Source: JAWXBK01 sp040878185
GTDB taxonomy: Bacteria > Pseudomonadota > Alphaproteobacteria > Dongiales > Dongiaceae
Direction of reading: 5' to 3'
DNA length: 64,000 bases
Assembly: GCA_040878185.1 (NCBI GenBank)
Contig: JBBDMS010000051.1
Coordinates: 1 to 64,000, forward strand
Shown piece by piece: positions 63,397 to 64,000 of the stretch. The notes below the pieces were generated by a model. The model made no database searches and was not told the origin of the DNA. It worked only from the letters and a program-made list of their open reading frames with translations. The first letter of the stretch is position 1, and the number at the start of each line of letters is the position of its first letter. Both the position numbers and the translations under genes were made by a program.

Positions 63397-64000
63397 CTAC
63401 AGACGAAGCCGGGCCGCGAGCATGTCGATCACGCCGACGCCGGGAAAATTGACGAAGGCGCTGCGGCCGATCGGACATGCCGCGATATCGGCCTCATCCG
63501 GCGAGAGTTCGATGATGACCTGACCTGTGTTCGGCCCGCGTCCCTTGGCGACCGCGGCCAGATCGTCGCCGCCGAGTGTTGCGGCGGCGCCGCGGGTGAA
63601 CAGGACCGTGCCATCGCGAACCCGGTCGTCTCCTTCGAACGTGACCTCCGCAGGTGCGCCGGGTGACAGCAGCGCGACCTCGAGGTCCGAGACCGGGGCA
63701 TCGACCAGCAGGACGCGGCAATCGACCCAGGTGGCGATGACGGCGCCCGCTTGAACCTCGGCACCGATGCCGGCGATAAGGCTCCACACCATTGCATCTT
63801 CTGCGGCGAGAATTGTTGCGGCGCTCGTCCGCTCGTACACGGCCCGGGTTGCTTCCGCGGCCTGTGTCAGAGCGGCGATCTCGGTCTGCAGCGGAGCAAG
63901 CCCGGCCTGCGCCTGCTCCAGCGCCATCTTCGCGTCGTCGAGGCTTCGTTGTCCATCGCCGCCGTCACCGCTGTCGGCTAACCCGAGAAAAGCTCCTGCT
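63397..64000 (-). CDS. HlyD-type membrane fusion (periplasmic adaptor) protein, N-terminus beyond the window
   Basis: The frame is open from the window edge to the stop at 63397, giving about 200 residues of the C-terminal half. A coiled-coil end (MALEQAQAGLAPLQTEIAAL, AEATRAVYERTSAATILAAE) leads into the barrel-sandwich return AMVWSLIAGIGAEVQAGAVI and a beta-barrel domain (VDAPVSDLEVALLSPGAPAE). It would bridge an inner-membrane exporter and an outer-membrane channel or glycan synthase. The last residues VGVIDMLAARLRL are typical of HlyD-like ends. Linkage to the CDF transporter is nine bases. Confidence 0.82.
   Translation of the reverse strand, partial: AGAFLGLADSGDGGDGQRSLDDAKMALEQAQAGLAPLQTEIAALTQAAEATRAVYERTSAATILAAEDAMVWSLIAGIGAEVQAGAVIATWVDCRVLLVDAPVSDLEVALLSPGAPAEVTFEGDDRVRDGTVLFTRGAAATLGGDDLAAVAKGRGPNTGQVIIELSPDEADIAACPIGRSAFVNFPGVGVIDMLAARLRL

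Overview
The window is about 64 kb of GC-rich, gene-dense DNA from a free-living alphaproteobacterium, probably Rhodospirillales-like. This is inferred from the GTTC-N7-GTTC type SOS box at an imuA-imuB-dnaE2 cassette, the FAD-dependent TrmFO, a one-piece PutA, many solitary periplasmic binding proteins and the codon use. No phage, insertion sequence, CRISPR array or replication origin was seen. Most genes lie in short operons with overlapping or nearly touching ends.

Layout: 1-6427 (minus) is a polyamine-type ABC importer, potD-potA-potB-potC, followed by a P1-family peptidase and the start of a peptide-type binding protein; a divergent GntR regulator lies at 6620. 7633-13679 holds an enoyl-CoA hydratase, a gamma-glutamyltransferase homologue, a DUF1203 protein, a frameshifted small exported protein, a two-domain glycosyltransferase-like protein and a Tat-exported beta-carbonic-anhydrase-like protein. 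13686-15515 encodes a THI5/NMT1-like binding domain fused to a TRIC/UPF0126 membrane domain. 15719-21373 is the SOS mutasome behind a clear LexA box. 21991-26244 holds putA and a Fur-box-preceded iron-binding protein. 27884-29101 carries two tandem DUF1989 paralogues. 29142-34859 is an ethanolamine-type permease, glutamine-synthetase-like ligase, aldehyde dehydrogenase and iron alcohol dehydrogenase, which together fit catabolism of an amino alcohol through gamma-glutamyl intermediates. 35271-40587 is a LysR-controlled amidase / HpaB-type monooxygenase / RidA / DUF1028 module.

The most striking region is 40598-43970. It holds an HExxH-type putative peptide hydroxylase, three short precursor ORFs, and a divergent ATP-grasp protein. 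The precursor ORFs carry four copies of an LD(W/R)S(R/K/H)LLGFDQ leader and nine copies of an A-K-(I/V)-G-x-K core. This looks like an unrecognised family of ribosomally made, post-translationally modified peptides (RiPPs).

43937-64000 is largely housekeeping: trmFO, uvrA, ssb, gyrA, coaD and tRNA-Lys(UUU). Interspersed are a decayed FAD monooxygenase, a RidA, a GST, a solitary binding protein, a metal-ligand-less M24 hydrolase with a nitrilase-family partner, a GAF protein, a Rieske oxygenase, a sulfotransferase, a CDF transporter and the C-terminal part of an HlyD-type adaptor.
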